From positions 165,985,624 through 166,049,623 of the forward strand of contig CM057461.1 of the NCBI GenBank assembly GCA_030035585.1: a stretch of DNA of 64,000 bases. Reading direction: 5' to 3'. Both the position numbers and the translations under genes were made by a program. Source of the DNA: Dugong dugon. Lineage: Eukaryota > Chordata > Mammalia > Sirenia > Dugongidae. The notes below the pieces were generated by a model. The model saw only the letters and a list, made by a program, of their open reading frames with translations, had not been told where the DNA came from and did not search any database. Positions 48,578 to 60,066 of the stretch are shown one piece after another (position 1 is the stretch's first letter; every line of letters begins with the position of its first letter).

Positions 48578-48985
48578 GTTTCCTATGGCTGCTATGACAG
48601 AATACCATAAAGTGGGTGGCTTATAAAAACAGAAATTTATTCTCACAGTTCTGAAGGCCAGAAGCCCAAATCAGGGTCCTAGCTGTGTTGATTCCTTCTG
48701 AGGGTTTTGAGAGAGGAACTGTTCCATGCATCTCTCCTAGTTCTGTATAGCTTTCAGCATTCCTTGGCATTCCTTGGCTTGTGGATGCATCCTCACGTGG
48801 CATCTTCCCCGTCTGATGTCTCTTCTCCTCTTATCAGACACCACTCAGATGGGATTAGGTCCCCCTCTATTTCAGTATGACCCCATGTTAGCTGGTAAAA
48901 TCTTCATAGGTCATGTTCACAGGTACCAGAGGTTAGGACTTACACATATCTTTTGTGGGGACACAATTTCATCCATAACAACTAG
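48578..48985. repeat. Ancient mammalian interspersed repeat, family not named
   Basis: 'gtttcctatggctgctatg', 'acagaaatttattctcacag', 'cattccttggcttgtgg' and 'ggacacaatttcatccataac' are familiar from an old repeat shared across placental mammals. I cannot assign its class with confidence. Confidence 0.6.
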
Positions 48986-49329
48986 CTGCAAACCATGGCC
49001 ACAGATAATTAACCAGGTTCATGGGAGAGAGATCTGACTAGATGAGCCCAGGCAAATGTACTCCTGGTGTTATTAACTTGGGCCTTGGCTCTAAACCCTC
49101 AGTCTTGGTGAGTGAGGCTTTACCATGTGGAGCAGTGGGGAGATTTCTTTTGCTTAAAATAGGTAGGTTTCAGTGAACTAGACCAAAAGTGGGCTGTGTG
49201 GCCACCTGGGCTCTTTTCCCCCTGAAGTCTGTATTCAGATCTTGGCTATTGATGTGTTACCTACAAAGTGATAAGAAGTGCACAGAAAGATTAATTAAAG
49301 AAAAAACACAGAATTGGATAAAATCTTTT

Positions 49330-50763
49330 TCCCCCCTATACTAAATAGGTAATAGATAAGTGGTAACTTGGGTGAGAGGTGAGATAGTACACAGTACAGG
49401 GGAAACTAACACAACCTGCACAAGGAAAGGTCATGGAGGCCCTATACACACATCCAAACCCCCCAAGGGACTGAGTTGTTGGACGGAGGGCTCTGGGGAC
49501 CATGATCTCGGGGAACATCTAGCTCAATTGGCATGACACTACTTATAAAGATAATGCTCTACATTCTACCTTGGTGAGTAGTGTCTGGGGTCTTAAAAGC
49601 CTATAAGCGGCCATCTAAGATACTCCACTGGTCTCATCCCTTCGGGAGCAAGGGAGAATGAAGAGAACAGGATTCAACGAAAAGATTAGTCCGAAGGACT
49701 AATTGTCCACAGCTACCAAGGCCTCCACCGGACTGAGTCCAGTACAGCTAGATGGTGCCCGGCTACCACCGCTGACTGCTCTGACCAGGATCACAGCAGA
49801 GGGTTCTGGACAGAGCTGGAGAAGGATGTAGAGTATAATTTTAACTCCCAAAAAAAAAAGGACCAGATTTACTGGCCTAAAGAATACTGGAGAAACCTCA
49901 AGAGTGTGGCCCCCAGACACCCTTTCAGCTCAGAGGTGAAGTTACCTTTGAGGTTCGATGTTAATCCTGGGAGTGGACAGCCCAGTGAAACTAAATGGGA
50001 CTAACAAGGTACAGGAGTCCGGTGACAAGGGCCAGAAGGCAGAGGGGGAGTAGGAAACTCATGATAAGGAACACAAATTGAATAAGGACACTGTCGATGT
50101 ATTGTGAGATTGTTGACCACTGCTATAGGGCAACCATTTGTAGTAACTATTATATGGAGGCTGTTTTGTCCTGTAAGCCTTCATCTTGGGCGAGAATGGC
50201 AGCACAATTGGAAGAGCATAGTCAATATCACTTAAATGTGTAAGTAAAAAGTTTTGAAATGGTGTTAAAATAAAATAAAATAAAATAAAAAAAAAAAAAA
50301 CCAAATGAGACTAAAGAGGTACAGTAGTCCAGTGACAAGGGCCAGAAGACAGAAGGGGACAAGGAAGTCCCCTGGTGATAGGGAACACAAGGTGGAGTAA
50401 GGATATTCTTGATGTGCTGTGAGATTGTTAACCATTGTCATAGGGCAACATGTGTAGTAACTGTTAAATGAAAAACTATTTTGTTCTGTAAGCCTTCATC
50501 TTAAGTGAGAATAACAGCACAGTTGGAAGAGCGTAGTCAATGTCACTGAACTGTGAATGTAGAAATTTTTGAAACGGTGTATCTTTGGCTATCTGTAGTT
50601 TCATCAAAAAAAAAAAAAAAAAAAGGTTGAGAATTTAGAGGCTTAATATGTTGTGGGGTTGTTAACCAATGTCATAGAACAACATGTGTACTACTGTTTC
50701 ATGAGAAACTATTTGCTCTGTAAGCTTTCACCTGAAGTACAATAAAATAAAAAAAAAAAAAAA
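49330..50763 (+). mobile_element. Three tandem L1 3' ends, each with poly(A)
   Basis: Unit 1 (49330-50300) is an L1 3'UTR in sense orientation ('gtctggggtcttaaaagcc', as in the L1 at about 15808) ending in an (AAAAT)n/A-run tail. Unit 2 (50301-50624) repeats the last 300-odd bases ('gtccagtgacaagggccag', 'gattgttaaccattgtcat') and ends in A20. Unit 3 (50625-50763) repeats the final 130 bases and ends in an A-run. No coding sequence is present. Confidence 0.8.
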
Positions 50764-51109
50764 CTTTTTCCCCCTCAAGTTCAGACCACCTTTCCTAAGC
50801 TTCACTGCTTTATGTCCATTTCCTCTATACCCTGCTATGATTCTTGACCTCCTGGGTTTAGAATCTGTTCCCATGTGGGAGATCGACCAAGCTGAGTGGG
50901 AAATGAAAGCCCTGATAAAGAAGGATATAACGAGGAGACACTTAGATAAGAGCCCTTAATATCTTTGCACCAGAAAGCTTCTTTCCTGAGTACTGTGGCT
51001 CTATATACATGTTTTTCCTATTTAGTGGTGGAGTTGGCAGGTTGAGGAGAGTATCCTGAGTTCATTCTAGAAACTAGAATGTGCTAGTACTCTGCCTTTC
51101 CTTTTTCCA

Positions 51110-51125
51110 CCCCCCCCCCCCCCCC
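51110..51125. repeat. C16 homopolymer
   Basis: Sixteen consecutive C. Confidence 0.9.
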
Positions 51126-51766
51126 TTTTCGTGACTGTTTTGGTCGTCTCTATAAACTTGTGGCACATAGTTAATTTTGGTTGAACTCAAACCAAGTGTG
51201 GTGAAAAATAAATCAGAATATAGCAAATCATTCCTCTTCTTATGCTGGTAAAAAATAAATTTAGTGGGTTTGGAAGGGTGATTTATGGAATAATTGAATT
51301 TGTTAAGATAGAGATTAAAATTGAAGACTGTTAAAGTTGGAAGGGATTGCAAATATAAACTAGTCTAGTGGTTTTCCAACTGAACTTCTTGGAGACCTGC
51401 AGATTCTATCGAGTGCCTTAGAAGTCTCCAGATGGTAGATAGAATTATGGGTTTCTTATCCTTAAAGCATATTTAAAGACCTAAACCTTTTTCCTTCTAC
51501 TTCTTTTTTTTTTTAAATTGTACTTTAGGTGAAAGTTTACAGCTCAAGTAAATATCTCATACAAAAATTTATACACCTTGTTTTGTGACATTAGTTGCAG
51601 TCCCCACAGTGTGACAGCACAATCTTCCCCTCCACCCCAGGTTCCCCATGTCCATTTGACCAGTTCCTGTCCCTTGCTGCCTTCTCATCCTGCCTCTGGA
51701 CAGGAGCCGCCCATTTGGTCTCGTGTATCCGATTGAACTAAGAAGCACACTCCACGTGCGTTATTT

Positions 51767-51777
51767 TTTGTTCTATA
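51767..51777. repeat. Target-site duplication, left copy (SINE)
   Basis: TTTGTTCTATA, repeated at 51947-51957. Confidence 0.88.
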
Positions 51778-51946
51778 AAACCAAAAAAAACCCCACTGCT
51801 GTCAAGTTAATTCCAACTCATAGATACTCTATAGGACAGAGTAGAACTGCCCCATAGGGTTTCCAAGGAGCGGCTGGTGGATTTGAACTGCCGACCGTTT
51901 GGTTAGCAGCTGTAGCTCTTAACAACTATGCCACCAGAGTTTCCTC
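51778..51946 (-). repeat. AfroSINE, antisense, inside L1 3'UTR
   Basis: Antisense SINE from an A-rich start and 'ccccactgctgtcaag' to the head complement 'tgccaccagagtttcc', flanked by an exact 11-base duplication. Confidence 0.92.
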
Positions 51947-51957
51947 TTTGTTCTATA
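51947..51957. repeat. Target-site duplication, right copy (SINE)
   Basis: TTTGTTCTATA, exact match to 51767-51777. Confidence 0.88.
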
Positions 51958-53062
51958 GTCCTGTCTAATCTTTGTCTGAAGAGTAGGCTTTGGGAATGGT
52001 CTCAGTTCTGGGTTAACAGAGTGTCTAGGGGCCAGAATTTTGGGGAAGGTGTTGGTTCCTCCAGTCTTTGTTAGACCGTTGAGTCTGGTCTTTTTATGTG
52101 AATTTGAGGTCTGCTCTACACTTTGCTCCTGCTCTGTCTGGTACTCTGTGTTGTGTTCCCTGTCTGGGTGGTCATTGGTGGTAGCTGGGCACTATTTAGT
52201 TCTTCTGGTCTTAGCCTGGTGGAATCTTTGGTTAATGTGGTCCTTTAGTCTCTTGGGCTAGTATTTTCCTTGTGTCTTTGGTGTTCTTCATTCTTCCTTC
52301 ATCTTCTGCTACCGTTATCTCTTCTTCAGCTCTTAGGGAGCTCTGTCTTTGCTGGCAGACTCTTGATACCAACCATGACCTTTCAGACTGATTCTAAACA
52401 AAGCCATTGTACTTTGGGACTAGAGACACTGGACTTGACTCAGAAGAAACCTCCTTGCTTAAAAATAGAATTTTTAACATTTTATATGGCATGTTCTGGT
52501 GGTGTTTAATGGTTCTTTTTATCTGAAAGCTGAGCTAATTGCTATTTCTTCAGTCAATTGAGGAGAACAAGTTAGAGTTCAATTTCTAAGACCTTTGAAA
52601 GCAGTGTGGTGATATTTTTACATTAAAGGGCATAAAAGGGCAGCAGATAGAATGCCAGATTGGAGGTGTTTTAATATATACCTGCGGCTGTATAAAAGTG
52701 GGATGTACCTTTGTGAGCTGGGGCCTTTCACCACACTTTATTTTAATTATGAAGAGTTTTGAGACCCTGTTACTGAGATCAGTATAATGCATTTGATATG
52801 GGCTTTCCCACTGAAAGCAGTAAAGTTGTTTGTAGTGGAGCTAAGCTTCAGTACTTTGTAAATAAGCATACTGGTTTAATAAAAAATAACAAATACTTCT
52901 CATCTGTTACCGTAGTATTTACTTCAGTTGAACATTTATTTCACAAGCAGATTCTAAATAAGAATAATGATAAGGAGTTAAGGGTTTATTTTACAACTAG
53001 CAAGTTAAGAACATAACATTTTTGGCAATTTTGCTTGGGATTTTGAAGACCCTGTTAAAAAT

Positions 53063-53124
53063 GGGGGGTCCTGGTGGCACAGTGGTTAACAGCTCGGCTG
53101 CTAACCAAAAGGTCGGCAGATGAA
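53063..53124 (+). repeat. AfroSINE head, sense
   Basis: 'gggtcctggtggcacagtgg' to 'aaaaggtcggcag', nearly consensus, then abruptly unrelated sequence. The body and tail are absent. Confidence 0.8.
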
Positions 53125-53488
53125 AACCGGCTAACATATTTACTTGAGCGCTGTCTCTAACAAGTATTTGTCATTTCCTACAGAAGTATGATAAATTGCC
53201 TCTTGTGTTCCTGCCTTTCATGAAGTGCTGAGGGTTTACTTTTAATCATTCCTTTACCACAGCGCTTAGAAGAAAAACTGTAGTAACAGCAACTCTTGAG
53301 AGACCCATCTGTTTTTGCCTATCAGTTCCAATCTTGAGCCATCAGTTCTATTTTGGCAAAACCCAGTTGTCAAAAACTGTTTTCAAAATCAGGCAAAAAT
53401 CTGTCCACCTTCATTCTTCTTATTTTCTTCTACCTTTACCTATTTATTTCGCCTCTTAACTCCCAGTTTCTTATCTCCTTCTTTCTTT

Positions 53489-54165
53489 CTTCTTTTTTTT
53501 TTTTATTGTACTTTAAGTGAAAGTTTACAATTCAAGTTAGTCTCTCATACAAAAATGTATGCATACGTTGTTATGTGACCCTAATTGCTCTCCCTATACT
53601 GTGACAGCACACTCCTCATTTCTACCCCTGATTTCCCACGTCCATTCAACCAGCTTCTGACCCTCTCTCTCTCATCCTTGTCATCTTACCTCTGACAGGA
53701 GCTGCCCATTTAGTCTCATGTACCTACTTGAGCTAAGAAGCAAACTCTTCACGAGTATCATTTTATGTCCCATAGTCCAGTCTAATCTTTGTCTGAAGAG
53801 TTGGCCTTGGGAATGGTTTTAGTTCTGGGCTAAGAGAGTCCAGGGGCCATGCTTTCTGGGGTTCCTCCAGTCTTAGACATTAAGTCTGATGTTTTTTCTA
53901 GAATTTTAGTTCTGCACCCCACTTTTCTCCTGCTCCATCAGGGACTCTCTGTTGTGTTCCCTGTCAGGGTGGTCATTGGTGGTAGCTGGGCACCATCTAG
54001 TTCTTCTGGTCTCAGGCTGCTGCAGTGTCTGGTTTATGTGGCCCTTTCTGTCTTTTGGGCTAATACTTTTCCTTGTGTCTTTGGTATTCTTCATTCTTCT
54101 TTACTCCACGTGGGTTGGGACTGATTGATGCATCTTAGATGGCCACTCACTAGCTTTTAAGACCC
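53489..54165 (-). mobile_element. L1 3'UTR fragment, antisense
   Basis: T-run, 'attgtactttaagtgaaag', then 3'UTR landmarks to 'cttttaagacccc', where it ends abruptly against a SINE fragment. It is of the same orientation and family as the L1 at 54563-57884, from which it is separated by two SINEs. Confidence 0.85.
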
Positions 54166-54167
54166 CT

Positions 54168-54296
54168 CTTGGCTGTAATCTTTGTGGAAGCAGATTGCCA
54201 GGCCTTTCTTCCACAGTGCCTCTGGGTGGGTCAGATTGCCCACCTTTCGGTTAGTAGTCCAGTGGAAACCATTTGCACCACCCAGGGACCTTTCCT
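54168..54296 (-). repeat. AfroSINE variant fragment, antisense
   Basis: 'ttggctgtaatctttgtgg' to 'ttgcaccacccagggacc'; the tail is missing. Same subfamily as 17107-17300. Confidence 0.78.
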
Positions 54297-54325
54297 GAAG
54301 TTAGATGGCAGTATTTATATTCTAA

Positions 54326-54512
54326 GGAGCCCTGGTGGTACAGCAGTAAAGCACTCAGCTGCTAACCAAAGGATCAGCAATTCGAACCCACCACCTGCTC
54401 CATGGGAGAAAGATGTGGCAGTCTGCTTCCGTAAAGATTTACAGCTTTGGAAACCCTATAGGGTCACTATGAGTTGGAATCAACTCAGTGGCAGTGGACT
54501 TGTTTTTTGTTT
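54326..54512 (+). repeat. AfroSINE long variant, sense
   Basis: 'aggagccctggtggtacag' head, 'gcaattcgaacccacc' B-box region, long body with 'agatgtggcagtctgcttcc' and tail 'caactcagtggcagtgg'. It lies 29 bases from an oppositely oriented SINE. Confidence 0.9.
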
Positions 54513-54549
54513 TAAATTTATGTCCTGCACAGCATATTTATTATTGTAC

Positions 54550-54562
54550 TTAGCATAGAAAC
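54550..54562. repeat. Target-site duplication, left copy (L1 of 54563-57884)
   Basis: TTAGCATAGAAAC, 13 bases, repeated at 57885-57897. Confidence 0.93.
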
Positions 54563-57500
54563 TTTTTTTTGTTTATTGTTGTAGTTTAAATGAACTTTAC
54601 GTTTCAAGTTAGTCTCCCATACAAAAATTTTTATACATGCATTATTACGTGACCCTAATTGTTCTCCCCAGACTGTGACAGCACACTCCGCTTTTCCACT
54701 CCTGATTCCCCATGTCCGTTCAACCAGCTCCTAACCCTCTCTGCCTTCCCATCTCACCTCTAGACAGAAGCTGCCCGTTTAGTCTCTTGTACCTACTTGA
54801 GCTAAGAGGCACACTCCTTACGAGTATCACTTTATGTCCCACAGTCCAGTCCAATCCCTGTCTGAAGACTTGGCCTCGGAAATTGTTTTAGTCCTGGACT
54901 GATAGAGAATACAGGGGCTATGCTTTCCGGAGTTCCTCCAGTCTCAGTCAGACCATTAAGTCTGGTCTTCTTACTAGAATTTGAGTTCTACGCACCACCT
55001 TTCTTTTGCTCCATCCGGGGACTCTCTGTTGTGTTCCCTCTCTGGACAGTCATTGGTGGCAGCTGGGCACCATCTAGTTCCTCTGGTCTCAGATTGATGA
55101 AGTCTCTGGTTTATGTGGCCCTTCCTGTCTCTTGGGCTAATACTTTCCTTGTGTGTTTGGTGTTTTTCATTCTCCTTTACTCTAGGTGGTTGGGACCAAC
55201 TGATGCATCTTAGATGGCCGCTTGCAAGCTTTTAAGACCTCAGACGCTACTCACCAAAGTAGGATGCAGAACATTTTCTTAATAAACTTTGTTATGCCAG
55301 TTGACCTAGATCTCCCCTGAAAGCATGGTCTCCAGATCCCTACCCTGGCTAGTCTGTCCCTCAGAGTGTTTGACTGTCTTCAGGAAGCTTCTTAGCTTTG
55401 GTTTAGTCCAGATGTGCTGACTTCCCCTGTAGTGTGTTCTGTCCTTCCTTCACCTAAGATAATTCTTATCTACTGTCTAGTTAGTAAATAACCCTTACCC
55501 TCCCTCCCCACCCTTGTAACCGTCAAAGAATGTTTTCTTCTGTGTTTAAACCTTTTCTTGAGTTCTTGTAATAGTGGTCTTATACAATATTTGTCCTTCT
55601 GTGACTAAGTTCACTCAGCATAATGCCCTCCAGATTCCTCCATGTTATAAGATGTTTCATGGCTTCATCATTGTTCTTTATTGTTGCATAGTAGTACATT
55701 GTGAGGATATACCATAATTTGTTTATCCATTCATCCATTGATGGGCACCTAGGTTGTTTCCATCTTTTTCCTATCATGAACAGTGCTGCAGTGAACACGG
55801 GTGTGCATATATATATATTCGTGTCACAACTCTTAGTTCTCTAGGATATATTCCAAGGAGCGGGATAGCTGGATCCTGTGGTACTTCTATTTCTAGCTTT
55901 TTAAGGAAGCGCCAAATCGACTTCCAAAGTGGTTGTACCATTTTACATTCCCACCAGCAGTGTATAGGTGTTCCAGTCTGTCCACAACCACTCCGGCATT
56001 TATTATTTTGTGTTTTTATGGATTAATGCTAGCCTTGTTGGGGTGAGATGATATCTCGTTGTAGTTTTGATGTGCATTTCTCTAATTGCTAATGATCGTG
56101 AGCATTTCTTCATGTATCTGTTAGCCGCCTGAATATCTTCTTTGGAGAAGTGCCTGTTCATATCCTTCGCCCGTTTTTAAATTGGGTTATTTGTCTTTTT
56201 GTTGTTGAGGTTTTGCAGTATCTTGTAGATTTTAGAGATTAGACGCTGTTCGGATTTGTCATAGCCAAAAATTTTTTTCCCAGTCTGTAGGTTGTCTTTT
56301 TACTCTTTTGGTGAAGTCTTTTGATGAGCGTAAGTGTTTGATTTTTAGGAGCTCCCAGTTATCTAGTCTCTCTTCTGGTGCTTGTGCATTGTTACTTATG
56401 GTTCATACTGTGTTTATGCCACGTATTAGGGCTCCTAGTGTTGTCCCTATGTATTCTTCCATGATCTTTATTGTTTTTGATTTTATGTTTAAGTCTTTGA
56501 TCCATTTTGAGTTAGTTCTTGTGCATGGTGGGAGGTATGGGTCTTGTGTCAGTTTATTGCAGATGGATATCTAGTTATGCCAGCACCACTTGTTAAAGAG
56601 ACTGTCTTTTCCCCAATTAATGGACTTTGGGACTTTGTCAAATACCAGCTGCTCATAGGTGGATGAATTTATGTCTGGATTCTCAATTCCGTTCCGTTGG
56701 TCTATGTATCTGTTGTACCAGTACCAGGCTGTTTTGACTACTGTGGCGGTATAATAGGTTCTAAAATCAGGTAGTGTGAGGCCTCCCACTTTGTTCTTCT
56801 TCTTGAGTAATGCTTTACTTATTAGGGGCCTTTTCCCTTTCCATATGAAGTTGGTGATTTGTTTCTCCATCTCATTAAAACATGCCAGTGGAATTTGGAT
56901 CGGGATTGCATTGTATCTGTAGATTGCTTTGGGTAGAATTGACATTTTCACAATGTTGAGTCTACCTATCCATGTGCAAGGTATGTTTTTCCACTTATGC
57001 AGGTCTCTCTTGGTTTCTTGCGGTAGTGTCTTGTAGTTTTCATTGTATAGGTCTTTTATGTCTGTGGTTAGATTTATTCGTAAGTATTTTATCTTTTTGG
57101 GGGCCCTTGTAAATGGTGTTGGTTTTGTGATTTCCTCTTCGAGGTTCTCTTTGTTGGTGTAAAGGAATCCAGCCGATTTTTGTATGTTTATCTTGTATCC
57201 TGAAACTTTGCTGAAATCTTCTGTTAGTTCCAGTAGTTTTCTTGTGGATTCTTTGGGGTTTTCTGTGTATAAGATCATATCATCTGCAAATAGACATACT
57301 TTGATTTCTTCCCTACCAATCTGGATGCCCTTTATTTCTTTTTCTAGCCTAATTGCTCTGGCTAGGACCTCCAGTACAGTGTTGAATAAGAGTGGTGATA
57401 AAGGGCATCCTTGTCTGGTTCCCGTTCTCAAGGAGCATGCTTTCAAAGTCTCTCCATTTAGGATGATGTTGGCTGTTGGCTTTGTATAAATGCCCTTAAT

Positions 57501-57884
57501 TATATGGAGGAATTTCCCTTCTATTCCTATTTTGTTGAGAGTTTTTATCATGAATTTGTGTTGGATTTTGTCAAATGCCTTTTCTGTATTGACTGATAAG
57601 ATCACATGGATGTCTTTTGTTTTATTTATGTGATGGATTACATTGATTGTTTGTCTAATGTTGAACCATCCCTGCATACCTGGTATAAATCCCACTTGAT
57701 CATGATGAATTATTTTTTTGATATGTTGCTGAATTCTATTGGCTAGAGTTTTGTTGAGGATTTTTGTGTCAATGTTCATGAGGGATACTGTTTTGTAATT
57801 TTCTTTTTTTGTGGTGTCTTTACCTGGTTTTGGTATCAGGATTCTGATGGCTACGTAGAGGGAGTTTGGGAGTATTCCATCCTT
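54563..57884 (-). mobile_element. L1 LINE, antisense, 5' truncated, 3.3 kb
   Basis: Left to right: poly(A) complement, 3'UTR (to about 55580), C-terminal ORF2, and the RT half of ORF2 ending at the truncation point near 57884. A perfect 13-base duplication bounds it. From 56343 to 57491 it reads as identical to 35382-36530 of the other antisense L1 with a constant offset of 20961, while sequences on both sides of that tract differ noticeably. Confidence 0.95.
56571..57779 (-). pseudogene. L1 ORF2 RT-domain frame (402 codons)
   Basis: Minus-strand frame from '[20 protein letters not shown]' with '[20 protein letters not shown]', '[14 protein letters not shown]' and the catalytic 'FADDMILY', to 'NKWCWHN' TAG. 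The endonuclease domain is missing because the element is truncated, and the stop cuts off the C-terminal segment. From '[17 protein letters not shown]' to the stop the protein is identical to that encoded at 35610-36821. Confidence 0.9.
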
Positions 57885-57897
57885 TTAGCATAGAAAC
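57885..57897. repeat. Target-site duplication, right copy
   Basis: TTAGCATAGAAAC, exact match to 54550-54562. Confidence 0.93.
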
Positions 57898-57977
57898 ATT
57901 TTTAAAAAAGGAAAACTGCTTTGAGGAATTGGTGAAAAACTCTCTTAGCTAATATAAAGGTAGGTGAGTAGGTAGGT

Positions 57978-58437
57978 TAAGTGGATAGCTGCCGTTGAGT
58001 TGACTCTGACTTATGGCAGCCTTACGTACAGTGGAACAAAATGTTGCCTGATTTTGTATCATCCTTACAGTTACTAGTATGTTTGAGTTCATCATTTCAG
58101 CTGTCATGCCAATCCATCTTACCAAGGGTCTCTTGCCTTCCCTGGCCCTCTACTTCACCAAATGTGATGTCCTCCTCCAACAATTGCTTCCTTCTGGTGA
58201 TGTGTCCAAAGCAAGTAAGTTGAGCAATGTACTGTTGTAACCCATAGGGTTTCACTGGCTAACTTTTGGAAGTAGATCACCAGGCCTTTCTTTCTGGTCT
58301 GTCTTAGTCTGGAAGCTCTGCTGAAACTTGTCACCATGTGTGAGCCTGTTGCTATTTGAAATACCAGTGGCATGGTTACCAGTATCACAGCAACATGCTA
58401 GCCACCACAGTATGACAGACTGACAGATGGTGGCAGT
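57978..58437 (-). mobile_element. Internally deleted RTE derivative, antisense
   Basis: 57978-58220 matches the complement of the RTE 3' end ('tgatgtcctcctccaac', 'ctggtgatgtgtccaaag'). 58221-58437 matches the complement of the RTE 5' region seen at 642-830 ('ggtgatctac', 'tactgtggtggc' on the minus strand). The whole coding region between them is missing, giving a compact element of about 460 bases that joins both RTE ends. Confidence 0.72.
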
Positions 58438-59613
58438 ATAAAGGTGATACAGTATTTATCAGTGATGTTAAGCGTTAATAAAAAGAATATAAAGTTATAG
58501 TTTGGATAGTCTACAAGGACTCTGATTTCTTAATTGATTTAAATTATTCATTCAACCCCATTAACCAAGAAGATACAATCATTTGATGATTTTACAGATC
58601 ATAAAATACATCAAGTGTTACTTAAATGTCTACCAAATTTTAATTTGTATATTATTTTATATTATTTTTTGGGTAGGTTCAAAAGACTTACAGAAGATAC
58701 TGCAATTTAAACAAAAACGTCTTACATACCAAAACCTAAAATCAGAGTTGGAGAGCTGTTTTTAAATATTTTAGCTATTCCATGTATAGAATAAAATTAT
58801 CTTTTACTCTTTTCTATCCCTGTTCCTTTTCCTTTCTGTTTTGAGCAAATTGCTGTAGTTTAGTATTTGGTTTACCTACTTCTGCCTTATCACTTATAGT
58901 AACTTTGGGTTTCATGTTGTTTAAGGTTGAGCTTAAAGGACTTTGGTTACTACTTTAAAAAATCTTCTGGTATCATAAATTAAAATTTACAGTTTTAAGA
59001 GCTGTTGGTTATATGTCATATTAGTCTTAAAATTTTCCACGAATGTGGATTTTTTTTTAAACTTCTGGCATTTTCATTTTAAGATATTATTAGTATACCC
59101 TCTGTTCATTGATGAGGGGAAGAGCAAGGATAAGTTAATTTTGATTTTTACTTTTTAATCAGTATTTTTTTGTATTCATTGTTTAAAAGCAACAACAAAA
59201 GGATTACAGATGAATGCTTCAGTTTAAAAATACATTTCAAAGTTATCATTTGTCATTAAAGATTGTTTTAACATCACACACAACTTGTTCACTGGGCTAT
59301 TCATTTGAAGAAGTTGTTTCTTGACATATTACCTCTTTCCTATCCAGATAACAAGTAGAATTTTAGGATCTTTTAAATTCTAGCTGAGCTAGAGTTATAG
59401 TGATAGCTTCAATACTTTGTACAGTATTATGACTTGATTTCTTTAAATATGTATTTTGAAATTATAAATGCATTCTGATTTCAATGGTTTAATATCTTGC
59501 AGTTCATTTTCAAGTATAATTTGAATACTCTAGATATTCTTATTAGAAAAGTTGAATTTTTTTTTTTGGAACGTAAAATAGGGTCACATATCAACCTATG
59601 TATTAGGACTTTT

Positions 59614-60066
59614 AACTGGTTCAGTCATGGCCAATGAAGTGAAATGGGAAAAGACCCGAACTTTTAAAATTTGAGTGATCTGGGATGATAACTGGAATGG
59701 AAAAAATTACAGGTCAAAGCCCTGGAATGGGAGTGGAAGAGGCATAGTGAGCCCTTTCAGGAGCCTGATGCTTGAGATTGGATTATTGGCAGAACTGTTG
59801 AGAGCGACACACATTCAAAGCGGCATAGTTGGCCACCATCCTTGAGCAGGTCACCAGTTTTTCCGACTCTGCTCAAAATCTGTCAGGCAAGAGATTTAGT
59901 TGCTGTTCTCCGCGTGTGCTACGCTTGTTTTCTAAGAGGGAGATTAAGTTTCCAGCAGGACTTCGACCTGTGATTTTTCCCATTCTGTCTATTGTGTCGG
60001 TTCACCCAGATTTTGAAACTGCAGGTCTGTTCCAGTTTCTCTTCCTTGGCCATGACTGAACTGGGA
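59614..60066. repeat. Foldback structure with inverted arms over 100 bp
   Basis: The left arm (about 59614-59725) and the right arm (about 59953-60066) are imperfect inverted repeats. GTTCAGTCATGGCCA at 59619-59633 is matched by TGGCCATGACTGAAC at 60047-60061, and similarity continues inward through 'aaaattacaggtcaaagcc' (left) against 'gacttcgacctgtgattttt' (right). The 225-base centre is unrelated. No family, transposase or target duplication was recognised. Confidence 0.7.

Larger units (their letters stand above)
51505..52312 (-). mobile_element. L1 3'UTR fragment, antisense, older
   Basis: Starts with a T-run and 'aaattgtactttaggtgaaag', continues through the 3'UTR landmarks 'tcattggtggtagctggg' and 'cttgtgtctttggtgttc', and stops at about 52312 before ORF2. 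It is more diverged than the other antisense copies and is split by a SINE at 51778-51946. Confidence 0.82.

Noticed and set aside
59829-60059. 76-codon + strand frame as a small gene
   Set aside because: It spans the centre and right arm of the foldback structure and shows no homology I recognise, no splice support and no other gene-like feature.
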